A stretch of 64,000 nt of DNA from Desertivirga arenae (GTDB lineage Bacteria > Bacteroidota > Bacteroidia > Sphingobacteriales > Sphingobacteriaceae): positions 1-64,000 of the forward strand of contig NZ_JAFEWE010000016.1 of assembly GCF_017355785.1 (NCBI RefSeq). The letters are read 5' to 3'. Of this stretch, positions 43,557 to 52,070 are shown in pieces (within the stretch, counting starts at the first letter, position 1; every line of letters begins with the position of its first letter). The translations under genes were made by a program, and so were the position numbers. The notes beneath the pieces are model-generated. The model saw only the letters and a program-made list of their open reading frames with translations. It did no database searches and was not told the origin of the DNA.

Positions 43557-45089
43557 TTAGCTCTTATGGCTATTATCCACGTTTATTGTAGGAAGGGTGA
43601 ACCAAAATACTGAACCTTCTCCTGGTGTGCTGTTCACCCCCATTTCTCCTCCATGTTTTCTAACTATACCGTTAGAAATATATAGACCCAAACCCAGGCC
43701 GGCAAAGTTCTGGGATGTTTGCTCTACCCTGAAATACCGTTCAAATATCAGTGGAAGTTGATCTTTAGGGATACCGATTCCGAAATCTTTAATAGAAACT
43801 TTTACATAACCCTCTATTTGAATTACCTCTGCAATAACCTTATTTCTCTCTGGAGAATACTTTACCGCGTTTGTTATAAGATTGATTAAAACTTGTTCGA
43901 TTCTGAATTTATCTGCATTAACGCGGATATCAGGCTCTCCTTCGATAAATAGTTCATGAGTTTTAATAGAGTGGAACAGCTCATCAGATACTTCAAGAAT
44001 AGCCTCCCTAATCGAAAACTCAGATAATTGAAGAGGAAGTCCTCCCTCATTAATCCGGGTCACGTCTAATAAGTCACGAATGATAGTTGTCAATTTGTTC
44101 ACCTGAAGATTGGCCTTACTTACAAACGGGTAGATCCTTCGCCCTTCCTCTGATTCCAGTCTAACCCTTCCAATGAACTGTAAATAGGCTTTAATACTGG
44201 TGAGTGGCGTTTTCAACTCGTGAGCGGCTATACTTACGAATTCATCCTTTTTCACCATCAGCTCCTTCAGTGCATTAAAAGAATATTCCAGCGATGCAGT
44301 CATCCGGTTAAGACTTGCAGCAAGTCTGCCGAGAACATCGCTTTCTTTTTCCTGGAGTCTTAACTGATAATTGCCAAGTGATACTTGTTGAGATATATCC
44401 TCGATCAGTTTAATACGCTTGTCGGTGTCAATCTTCTCCTGCTGGAGGATCTTTTGCAGCTGAACATTCCTGAAGTAGGTGATTTTTAATTGTTTGCAGA
44501 AGTAGTAGGCTGTGATCGCTCCTGTTATGGCAATGAGTATAATAAGTAGGGGACTCAGACTTTTATATGTGCTCCATAGTTCTTCCCTTCGTTTCAGCAG
44601 TAGATCTTCATGTTGCTGCATCTGACTAATTGTGGTCCTTATGCTGTCCATTACAGCCTTTCCCTTGAAAACTCTTAAGCTATCAACCCTGTTACGAACC
44701 CTTTTATCTTCGATATGATCGTGCAAGATTTGATATCTTACTTGGATAAGCGACCGGAGTTTTGGTAAGGTAGACTGTTGTTCCTTATTGTCCTTAGTGA
44801 GTATCGCCAGGGAATTAAATGTATCTGAAACATGTTTATAAGATCCATGGAAAGGAGCTAAAGTTACCGGGGCTCCGGTGAGCATATATCCTCTGACACC
44901 TGTTTCGGCATCCTTAAGGTAAGAGCACAGCGCTTCTAACTGGCCCTTTACTTGTTCTGTATGCTTTACCCATTCGGCCCGGCTATAAGACTCCCGGATG
45001 GCAAAATAAGAAGCCGTGGAGCTTAATCCAAGCAAAAACAGCCCGGTAGCAAATGCCTTGTGCAGGTTTTTGATGAAAGACCCTTTCAT
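43557..45089 (-). CDS. Sensor histidine kinase with CHASE3 domain
   Basis: The 510-residue protein has two membrane segments (about 12-30 and 178-195), between them a helical CHASE3 sensor with LKDAETGVRGYMLTG, then a HAMP-like linker, a HisKA domain with the phosphorylated His in SIAAHELKTPLTSIKAYL, and an ATPase domain (INLITNAVKYSPERNKVI, N box; FGIGIPKDQLP; FAGLGLGLYISNGIVRKHGG). Output partner is not adjacent, so it is an orphan kinase. Several further response regulators must exist elsewhere. Confidence 0.92.
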   Translation of the reverse strand: MKGSFIKNLHKAFATGLFLLGLSSTASYFAIRESYSRAEWVKHTEQVKGQLEALCSYLKDAETGVRGYMLTGAPVTLAPFHGSYKHVSDTFNSLAILTKDNKEQQSTLPKLRSLIQVRYQILHDHIEDKRVRNRVDSLRVFKGKAVMDSIRTTISQMQQHEDLLLKRREELWSTYKSLSPLLIILIAITGAITAYYFCKQLKITYFRNVQLQKILQQEKIDTDKRIKLIEDISQQVSLGNYQLRLQEKESDVLGRLAASLNRMTASLEYSFNALKELMVKKDEFVSIAAHELKTPLTSIKAYLQFIGRVRLESEEGRRIYPFVSKANLQVNKLTTIIRDLLDVTRINEGGLPLQLSEFSIREAILEVSDELFHSIKTHELFIEGEPDIRVNADKFRIEQVLINLITNAVKYSPERNKVIAEVIQIEGYVKVSIKDFGIGIPKDQLPLIFERYFRVEQTSQNFAGLGLGLYISNGIVRKHGGEMGVNSTPGEGSVFWFTLPTINVDNSHKS

Positions 45090-45201
45090 TAATATTCTTA
45101 GGAGGTTTATATTTAAATAAGACCTAATCCGTAATATTGTTTCATCGAAAAATGAGTCTTATTGCTTTTTGGATACTATTTGCTTTTATACTAAATGGTT
45201 T

Positions 45202-45579
45202 ATGGATATTGAAGTATTAAGAGAAATATGCGTTGGAAAGATTGGTGTTACAGAATCTTTTCCTTTTGATGAGAACACACTTGTATTTAAGGTAGGTGGA
45301 AAAATGTTCCTGCTAATTGATTTGGCTAATCCAGTAGCTTTTAATGCGAAATGCAATCCTGAGAAAGCTGTGCAATTACGTGAAGAATATGATGAAGTAA
45401 CGCCCGGATATCATATGAACAAGGTACATTGGAATACCGTAAATATGCAGGGCAGGTTAAGCTTTCAGCAATTGAAGGAGCTGATTGATCATTCGTATGA
45501 TCTGGTATTTAATAGTTTGCCAAAGAAATTAAGGGACGGGATCATTATGAACCCTGATGAGAAGAGAGCCTCGAAATAG
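45202..45579 (+). CDS. MmcQ/YjbR-family protein
   Basis: Start at ATG 45202 (MDIEVLREICVGKIGVTESF); an earlier ATG at 45169 adds 11 unlike residues. The 125-residue product has the YjbR pattern: TESFPFDENTLVFKVGGKMF, CNPEKAVQLREEYDEVTPGY, and HMNKVHWNTV. The family has a DNA-binding-like fold with unknown function. Confidence 0.85.
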   Translation: MDIEVLREICVGKIGVTESFPFDENTLVFKVGGKMFLLIDLANPVAFNAKCNPEKAVQLREEYDEVTPGYHMNKVHWNTVNMQGRLSFQQLKELIDHSYDLVFNSLPKKLRDGIIMNPDEKRASK

Positions 45580-45580
45580 A

Positions 45581-45613
45581 TCAATTGCTTTAGGTTTAAA
45601 CTAAAGCAATTGA
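45581..45613. terminator. Bidirectional terminator between YjbR and BLUF genes
   Basis: TCAATTGCTTTAG (45581-45593) and CTAAAGCAATTGA (45601-45613) form a perfect 13-bp stem with a 7-nt loop between two converging genes. Confidence 0.85.
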
Positions 45614-45617
45614 GATT

Positions 45618-46067
45618 TTATTGATTGTTATTGATGAACAACTCTAAGATCTCCCTGAGTGTATCGTCACTTTTAGCCACTTGCATGGTATTTGAATCTC
45701 TGATATCCAGATACCCTTCTACTTTTTTGAATTCTTCCGGCGATACTGTCTTAAATCCCATCGACCATTCTGAAAATATCCTGCTATTTACAACTACTTC
45801 CTGAAGCTTGATCACACCGAAATGTCGCGGGTCCTGATTGATGATCTTGTAAAGGTTTTCGAGGTCTTGCTTATCCCCCTCAAGAACTTGCATAATGTTT
45901 CCGGCACTATAGATCAGTAAGCCAGTAATGTTTTTCTTTGCATTATTACTTCTGCTTTTTGTTAGGATTGCTTGTAACTCGCCCTCCGACAATTTTTCTG
46001 AGGCGGTGCTTACGTATACAATCCTTGTAAGTGGTGTTATTTGCATTTCAAATATGTTATCTGGCAA
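45618..46067 (-). CDS. BLUF-domain blue-light sensor
   Basis: The product (149 residues, or 142 from the ATG at residue 8) is essentially a lone BLUF domain: LTRIVYVSTAS with the flavin-facing Tyr18, LTKSRSNNAKKNITGLLIY, GNIMQVLEGDKQDLENLY with the key Gln60, and FSEWSMGF with Trp101 and Met103. Tyr and Gln are the residues needed for the FAD light reaction, so the domain should be photoactive. No output domain is attached, so it must act on a partner protein. Nothing nearby clearly identifies one. Confidence 0.92.
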   Translation of the reverse strand: MPDNIFEMQITPLTRIVYVSTASEKLSEGELQAILTKSRSNNAKKNITGLLIYSAGNIMQVLEGDKQDLENLYKIINQDPRHFGVIKLQEVVVNSRIFSEWSMGFKTVSPEEFKKVEGYLDIRDSNTMQVAKSDDTLREILELFINNNQ

Positions 46068-46490
46068 GAATACAAAAGCTGCGTCTTATTGTTTTAATTC
46101 CAATGTAAAAATTATCGTCTATACAGTTGCCGGATCTTGATTCAATTTTTGTTTCTTGAATAATTCCTGTTAGGGGAAAAATTATTGTGGAACGTTGCTC
46201 CTGAAAGCCGGATTAAAACTCCCGCAAGGACTGGACTAATTACATAAGGGAATTAGAGGCGTTGTATTTTTTCTGAGCCTACATTTGCTATCAGTGCTGT
46301 TGCTCCCAAGGTTGGCTGAAGGGTTAGGTGAGTTACAATAAAACTAAATTGATCTCAATTAAATATAAGCCGGAATTGGAATACAGTAGCTGATTTTGGT
46401 TAGTATAGAACAAAAGTTTCCAGGTAAACGAAACATCTGTTGGTTGTTCTGCGTATTAATTATTGAGAGCGTTAATTTAGATATAGAACG

Positions 46491-46518
46491 GCCAGGGATC
46501 TGATTCCTGGCTTTTCTA
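46491..46518 (+). terminator. Isolated plus-strand terminator
   Basis: GCCAGG (46491-46496) and CCTGGC (46506-46511) form a stem with a 9-nt loop, followed by TTTTCTATTTT. No upstream plus-strand coding gene lies within 900 bp, so it may end an unannotated RNA. Confidence 0.65.
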
Positions 46519-46833
46519 TTTTACACCCTTTTTGATATCGCTGCCGAACCTATTGAAAATGAAATAAAAGTAACAATAAGCACATTAAGATTATAAATAG
46601 TATAAAGTTTACGCTATCCTTCATCGTTTTGATTTATTGAGGAGGTTAACCGTCTTCCACATCTGCTGCATTTTTTTCTACTAAGGTCTTTCCTTATTAA
46701 CCATTTGTGAAAATCTAATTTGCAGATAAGAAGGAACATAACACTCGCTTTTCCTTTTTCTAAATTACGGATCGGAATTATAAAGGTTTAATATTTTAGT
46801 AGGGAATGTTTATTTGGAAAATTTCTGTATACT

Positions 46834-46881
46834 CAAAAAAACGAGAAAGGTGAGATCAATCATTTTATTTATCTCACCTTT
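46834..46881 (-). terminator. Terminator after the LacI-family gene
   Basis: AAAGGTGAGAT (46846-46856) and ATCTCACCTTT (46871-46881) form a perfect 11-bp stem; on the minus strand a T-rich run follows. It lies about 40 bp after the LacI stop. Confidence 0.8.
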
Positions 46882-46919
46882 CGATATTATTCAGAAACTA
46901 ATTTAGTTTTAATTATAGT

Positions 46920-47930
46920 TTAACAAACTGTAGAACCTCTGGCAATCAATGTAGAGGAAATAACCGTGCTTTCTTCTGTCAAGATAAGACTGTTATACTT
47001 TAATGATTTAAGGAGAACGCTGGCTGCTTTTTTGCCCATTTCAAAAGCAGGTTGTGTGATGGTAGTAAGGGTTGGATTGAGGATTATTGCTGAGGATTGA
47101 TTAGAAAAACAGATTACTTTAATGTCCTTAGGAATATTGATGTCCATTTGCTGACAAACAAGGTAAATCGGAGTGGTCAGTTTTTCTCCCGTAGCTACAA
47201 TACCATCAGGCCTGTTGGAACTACTCATCATTTTTCTAATAATGCCGTACTCGAGTCCTGGCTCATCAGGGAAATCAATAATAGGGCAGCAATCCTCATT
47301 TAGTCCAAATTCCTCAATAGCCTTTTTATAACCTTCAGTCCTTTCTGAAATTATTGACAAACTGTTGGAAATAGATATTAAGGCAATTTTCTGGCAGCCT
47401 GCTTCAATCAGGTGTTTGGTGGCCATATATCCGCACTCAAAATCGTTCGTTGTGATTTTTGCAGTATCTATTTCTTTGCATACACGATCAAAAAAAACGA
47501 TGGGGTAGTGCCGATTGAACTCTTTAATATGCTCAAACGAGGCTGTTTCTACTGTTACCGACATGATAACTCCATCTACTCGCCCACCTGATAATGATTT
47601 CAAAATTGATTTTTCCCTCTCAAGTTTCTCGTGTGTAAGATAAATGAGGGTATGATATCCTTTTTCCAGTGCAACTTCTTCAATTCCGTTAAGTGCAAGA
47701 GAAAAAAAACTATCTGCAACTTCAGGTATCAATACTGCAATAGTTTTACTCTTATTCCTGCGTAGGCTACCTGCATATGGATTGGGAACATAGTCTAATT
47801 CTTTAGCCAGGGCAAGCACTCTTTCTTTAGTTGCAATACTTATTTCGTGGCTGTCACACAGCGCTTTAGAGATAGTTGCTGTTGATAGATTTAATCGTTC
47901 TGCAAGTAACTTAATCGTGACATTGCTCAT
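46920..47930 (-). CDS. LacI/GalR-family transcriptional regulator
   Basis: The 336-residue protein has an N-terminal HTH (MSNVTIKLLAERLNLSTATISKAL) with the hinge VLALAKELDYVPNPYAGSLR and a periplasmic-binding-protein-like sensor (TIAVLIPEVADSFFSLALNG, GRVDGVIMSVTVETASFEHI, HYPIVFFDRVCKE, RPDGIVATGEKLTTPIYLV). It diverges from the inositol oxygenase gene with 141 bp between, containing a perfect palindrome typical of LacI operators. It probably controls the locus from 48072 onward, with a sugar or inositol derivative as inducer; the ligand cannot be read. Confidence 0.93.
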   Translation of the reverse strand: MSNVTIKLLAERLNLSTATISKALCDSHEISIATKERVLALAKELDYVPNPYAGSLRRNKSKTIAVLIPEVADSFFSLALNGIEEVALEKGYHTLIYLTHEKLEREKSILKSLSGGRVDGVIMSVTVETASFEHIKEFNRHYPIVFFDRVCKEIDTAKITTNDFECGYMATKHLIEAGCQKIALISISNSLSIISERTEGYKKAIEEFGLNEDCCPIIDFPDEPGLEYGIIRKMMSSSNRPDGIVATGEKLTTPIYLVCQQMDINIPKDIKVICFSNQSSAIILNPTLTTITQPAFEMGKKAASVLLKSLKYNSLILTEESTVISSTLIARGSTVC

Positions 47931-47977
47931 ATTCTTGAGTGCTAAAAATCATTTAATAATGTGCAAAATATCATTTT

Positions 47978-47997
47978 TTACTTAATCGTTTAAGTAA
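47978..47997. promoter_or_regulatory. LacI-type operator between the regulator and inositol oxygenase genes
   Basis: TTACTTAA (47978-47985), TCGT, TTAAGTAA (47990-47997): perfect 8-bp arms around a central CG, the arrangement bound by LacI/GalR dimers. It lies just upstream of a weak minus-strand -7-like sequence (GATATTTTG, about 47972-47964) of the regulator gene and 74 bp before the oxygenase ATG, so it can control both directions. Confidence 0.65.
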
Positions 47998-48071
47998 ATT
48001 TTCCACGGCGATTTGAAAAATGTGATCCTTTATTTATTGAACTTTAATGGCAGTAACACCAATTATAGTTT

Positions 48072-48962
48072 ATGAATCCAGACGAAAACGCTTTATCGGC
48101 CGAAGACTTAAGGCCACTTTCGAACCTCGATGAATGGGAAGAGGATGTGTTGAATAGGTATCCTGATCCATCTGTAATTAACCAGGATAAAAAAGTCGAG
48201 GAGTTTAGGAACTACGAGGAAACTGAGAAGGACGGAGTAAGAGAATTTTACAGCTTAAATCATTTGTATCAAAGTTACGACTTTGTGATGCAGAAGAAGG
48301 CCGACTTCCTTAAGTTCGATAAGAAGGAAATGCCCATTTGGGAAGCTTTTACGTTCTTAAACCAATTAGTAGACGATTCTGATCCAGATACAGATTTAGA
48401 TCAGATGCAGCACCTGCTTCAAACTTCTGAAGCTATCCGCAATGACGGTCATCCAGACTGGATGGTACTTGTTGGATTGATCCACGACATGGGAAAAGTA
48501 TTATGCTTATTCGGCGAGCCCCAATGGGCAGTGGTCGGTGACACTTTCCCCGTAGGTTGTGCTTTCTCCGATAAGATCGTTTACTCAGAATTCTTTGAGC
48601 ATAATCCAGACTATACCGATGAAAGGTACAACACCAAGTTAGGGATCTATCAAGAAAATTGTGGCCTGGACAAGGTGCACATGTCATGGGGGCACGACGA
48701 ATATGTGTATCATATGATGAAGGATTATATCCCTGAGCCCGGCTTGTATATGCTACGCTATCATTCATTCTATTCCCAGCACCGGGAGCATGCTTACAAT
48801 CATCTGATGAGCGAACATGACCACGAAATGTTCAAGTGGGTTAAGCTGTTCAATCCTTACGATTTGTATTCGAAAAATCCGAACCAGAAGAGCTGGGCGG
48901 AGTTAAAACCGTACTATGAAGATCTGGTAGCCAAGTATCTTCCTGCCACACTAAAATTTTAA
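48072..48962 (+). CDS. myo-Inositol oxygenase (MIOX)
   Basis: The 296-residue protein matches the eukaryotic-type inositol oxygenase: DGVREFYSLNHLYQSYDFVM, EAFTFLNQLVDDSDPDTDLD, and the HD-like di-iron site, with all six ligands present: His127 (NDGHPDW), His138-Asp139 (LIHDMGK), His208 (SWGHDEY), His231 (RYHSFY) and Asp264 (FNPYDLYS), plus Lys142 for substrate. The reaction converts myo-inositol and oxygen to D-glucuronate in the cytoplasm. It is the first gene of the LacI-controlled locus, with SusC starting 45 bp after its stop. No inositol dehydrogenase genes are present in the window. Confidence 0.96.
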   Translation: MNPDENALSAEDLRPLSNLDEWEEDVLNRYPDPSVINQDKKVEEFRNYEETEKDGVREFYSLNHLYQSYDFVMQKKADFLKFDKKEMPIWEAFTFLNQLVDDSDPDTDLDQMQHLLQTSEAIRNDGHPDWMVLVGLIHDMGKVLCLFGEPQWAVVGDTFPVGCAFSDKIVYSEFFEHNPDYTDERYNTKLGIYQENCGLDKVHMSWGHDEYVYHMMKDYIPEPGLYMLRYHSFYSQHREHAYNHLMSEHDHEMFKWVKLFNPYDLYSKNPNQKSWAELKPYYEDLVAKYLPATLKF

Positions 48963-49007
48963 GCTTCCATAGCAGTATTAACCAATTTAACGATCAAATA
49001 TTTTAAG

Positions 49008-52000
49008 ATGATGAGAATCGACCTTAGATGTACTATGGGCAGATGGATGAATTTTCTGCTTTTGTTTTTATTCTTTGCATTATCGGAAACTGCATTCGCG
49101 CAGACCGAACAACGTATTAGTGGTACAGTGGTAGATAAGGACGGGTTAGGTGTACCAGGAGTGAACGTAACCGTAAAAGGAACAAAAAAAATAACGTCAA
49201 CAAGTGCTGCCGGGGCCTTTAATATAAGTGCCAAACAAGGTGACGTGTTGGTATTTACTGCGGTTTCTTATACTACAAAGGAGCTGGCTATAACCAGCCA
49301 AACAAGCTATAAAGTAGTATTAAATGACGAAAATAAAGCATTAAAAGAAGTTGTGGTAGTAGGATACGGAACAAGCAGTCGTAAAACACTGTCGAGCTCT
49401 GTAACTACGGTAAAACCAGAAGAGCTGAATAGAGGTGCCATTGCCGATGTAGGGCAATTATTACAAGGAAAGGTACCGGGACTTAATGTGAGTGCAAGTG
49501 GTGACCCGAATAAACCAGCTGCTGTTATTCTACGTGGAGCTTCTACAGTTAACAGTCCTGGAGCACCGTTCTATGTAATTGATGGAATTCCCGGTGCTGA
49601 CATTTCAGCTATTGCTCCGAACGATATTGCTTCCATTGACGTATTAAAGGATGCCGCTGCTACAGCAATCTATGGAAACAGAGCAGCGAGTGGTGTAATT
49701 ATGGTGACCACCAAAAGAGGTAAAAAAGGTCAGTCTCAGGTAACTTATAGTGGTTACATTTCTAACGAGAAAGTTAGTAGCGAGCTTGATCTAATGAATG
49801 CTGATCAATTAAGCGCATATGTAGCAGCAAACAATGCATCATTTTCACCAAATGATAGTTCTGGTTCAAATACAAACTGGATGGCTGCAATTCAGCGCTC
49901 TTCTGCTGTAGCCCACAATCACAACCTTTCTTTTAGCGGCGGATCTGAGCATAGTACGTATAGTGCGAGCATCAATTATTTCAAGAAGGATGGTATCCTC
50001 TCTAAATCATCACTAGAGCGTATTATCGGTCGCTTGAATATCGATCAGTATGCTTTGAAAGATAAGGTGAAATTCAGTTTGAATTTGTCGAACTCCAGCA
50101 GTAATTCAAATTATACACCATTACAGAATATTGTCTTGCAACAGGCAGCGAAACACCTTCCCATCTCTCCTGTAATGCGCAATAATGGTAACTATTTTGA
50201 AAATTTTAACACAACCGGGTATTATAACCCAGTTTCATTGATTGATAATGCTAAAGATGAAACGAAATATAATGTTTTAATAGGTGGTTTTAATACTGAG
50301 GTAAAACTCCCATTCGATTTAACCTACAACGTTAATTTATCCTACCAAAGAACAACTTCCCTGCATGGCGAATTTTACAATCGGTATTTTTCTCAATATC
50401 CTACTGCTGGATTTTATAACAATCCAGATCCTGGGATTGGTATTCAAAAAACCTTGATCGGCAATTTATTTGGGACCAATGGCTCAGCTTTGAGGAACAC
50501 ATTCCAGAATACAAATAAAACGTTAGAGACGTTCTTGACCTGGAATAAAAAGCTGGGTGACCATTCACTTACTGCAGTATTAGGTTATTCTTACCAGGAG
50601 AACATTTATGGCGAGGGTTTTCAAACGTCTAGCACAAACTTCCCGGCAGATAATATTGGTTATTCTAACCTTAGCTTGGGTAACCCTTATGCAATTCCAA
50701 CTTACAGGATAAATGCCGGGGATGACCTTACTTACGGACAAATTAGGATGATATCTGATTTTGCCCGTCTGAACTATAATTACAAAGATAAATATTTGTT
50801 CCAGGGATCCATTCGTAAAGACGGAAGTTCTGCATTTGGAGAAAACAACTATTGGGGCTATTTCCCCTCTGTAGGTTTGGCCTGGAGAATTAGTCAGGAA
50901 GAGTTCATGAAGCAAATACCAGTGATCTCTGAATTAAAATTAAGAGGAAGCTACGGCGTAACTGGTAATTCACAGGGAATAGGCGCCTATAATGCGAAAC
51001 TTCTTTACGGCATTTATGGTACTTACTATAACAATGGAGTTATGGAAGCCGCATATGGACCAACTCAGGGAGCTAATCCGGATTTGAAATGGGAGAAAAC
51101 TACTTCAAAAAATTTAGGTTTTGATTTTGGAATCTTCAACAACAAGGTTACCGGTACCTTTGATGTTTACGAGAAAGATACAAAAGGAATGCTTTTCAGA
51201 TACAATGTATCTAATGCACTGGTACCAGGCGGGGCCATCTGGTCGAATGGCGGAAGTATTAATAACAGAGGTATTGAATTTAGCTTAAGCGCAACCCCTG
51301 TAGCAAGCAAAAAAGTTAATTGGTCAACAAGCATTAACCTGGCAAGTAATAAGAATAAAATTACTAACCTTACCAGTCCTTATGCAAATGGAGATTCTAT
51401 TGTATACACTCGTCCTGAAGGTCCTGGTCAATCTGGTGCGAGTCTTCAAATCCTGAAAGTTGGTTATCCGATTGGCCAGTTTTATTCTTTGAAATATGCT
51501 GGAAAGGATGCTAATGGCGTATCTCAATTCTACAATAGAGATGGATCTATCACTTCAACTCCGGTTAGTGGTACAAACTACTTTTATGTAGGAAGCCCTC
51601 AGCCTAAATTGATGATGGGTTGGAGCAATACCGTGAGATATAATAACTGGGATCTGAATGTATTCCTTCGCGGCACTTTTGGTAATAAAATATTTAACGC
51701 AACAAGAGCCGATCTATCTTTTGTAACTGCAGCTACGAGCAACAATTTATTAAATAGTGCAGCGGACGATAAGATCAACGATAACAAAAATTCCTTCTAC
51801 TCAGATCGTTATATCGAAGATGGATCATATGTTCGTTTAGACAACGCTACTCTTGGATATAATATCAAGAAGTCTGTAAAAAACGTAAATAACATCAGGC
51901 TGTATTTCTCGGTAAATAATCTGTTCACCATAACTAAATACTCAGGAATAGACCCGGAAATTAATCAGGGAGGAGCTGCTCCAGGTATAGATTATAACAA

Positions 52001-52052
52001 TTTTTATCCTAAAACCCGTACATTCTTATTGGGAGCTAACGTATCATTTTAA
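49008..52052 (+). CDS. SusC/RagA TonB-linked outer-membrane transporter
   Basis: The 1014-residue product has a signal peptide (FLLLFLFFALSETAFAQ, start ambiguous among three close Mets), a carboxypeptidase-regulatory-like domain (about 37-110, ISGTVVDKDGLGVPGVNVTV), the plug with SusC signature (LKEVVVVGYGTSSRKTLSSS; VLKDAAATAIYGNRAASGVI) and a barrel with terminal FLLGANVSF. It lacks the STN domain seen in the other SusC here, consistent with control by the LacI protein rather than an ECF sigma factor. Confidence 0.95.
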   Translation: MMRIDLRCTMGRWMNFLLLFLFFALSETAFAQTEQRISGTVVDKDGLGVPGVNVTVKGTKKITSTSAAGAFNISAKQGDVLVFTAVSYTTKELAITSQTSYKVVLNDENKALKEVVVVGYGTSSRKTLSSSVTTVKPEELNRGAIADVGQLLQGKVPGLNVSASGDPNKPAAVILRGASTVNSPGAPFYVIDGIPGADISAIAPNDIASIDVLKDAAATAIYGNRAASGVIMVTTKRGKKGQSQVTYSGYISNEKVSSELDLMNADQLSAYVAANNASFSPNDSSGSNTNWMAAIQRSSAVAHNHNLSFSGGSEHSTYSASINYFKKDGILSKSSLERIIGRLNIDQYALKDKVKFSLNLSNSSSNSNYTPLQNIVLQQAAKHLPISPVMRNNGNYFENFNTTGYYNPVSLIDNAKDETKYNVLIGGFNTEVKLPFDLTYNVNLSYQRTTSLHGEFYNRYFSQYPTAGFYNNPDPGIGIQKTLIGNLFGTNGSALRNTFQNTNKTLETFLTWNKKLGDHSLTAVLGYSYQENIYGEGFQTSSTNFPADNIGYSNLSLGNPYAIPTYRINAGDDLTYGQIRMISDFARLNYNYKDKYLFQGSIRKDGSSAFGENNYWGYFPSVGLAWRISQEEFMKQIPVISELKLRGSYGVTGNSQGIGAYNAKLLYGIYGTYYNNGVMEAAYGPTQGANPDLKWEKTTSKNLGFDFGIFNNKVTGTFDVYEKDTKGMLFRYNVSNALVPGGAIWSNGGSINNRGIEFSLSATPVASKKVNWSTSINLASNKNKITNLTSPYANGDSIVYTRPEGPGQSGASLQILKVGYPIGQFYSLKYAGKDANGVSQFYNRDGSITSTPVSGTNYFYVGSPQPKLMMGWSNTVRYNNWDLNVFLRGTFGNKIFNATRADLSFVTAATSNNLLNSAADDKINDNKNSFYSDRYIEDGSYVRLDNATLGYNIKKSVKNVNNIRLYFSVNNLFTITKYSGIDPEINQGGAAPGIDYNNFYPKTRTFLLGANVSF

Positions 52053-52070
52053 AAAAGAAGAAGATTCAAG

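Larger units (their letters stand above)
46068..46919. other. 852-bp non-coding gap
   Basis: No reading frame with support exists on either strand. It contains an isolated terminator at 46491 (plus strand) and the LacI-gene terminator at 46834 (minus strand). The sequence ATAGAAC occurs both upstream of and within the 46400-46490 segment. A short RNA gene ending at 46515 is possible. Confidence 0.5.
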
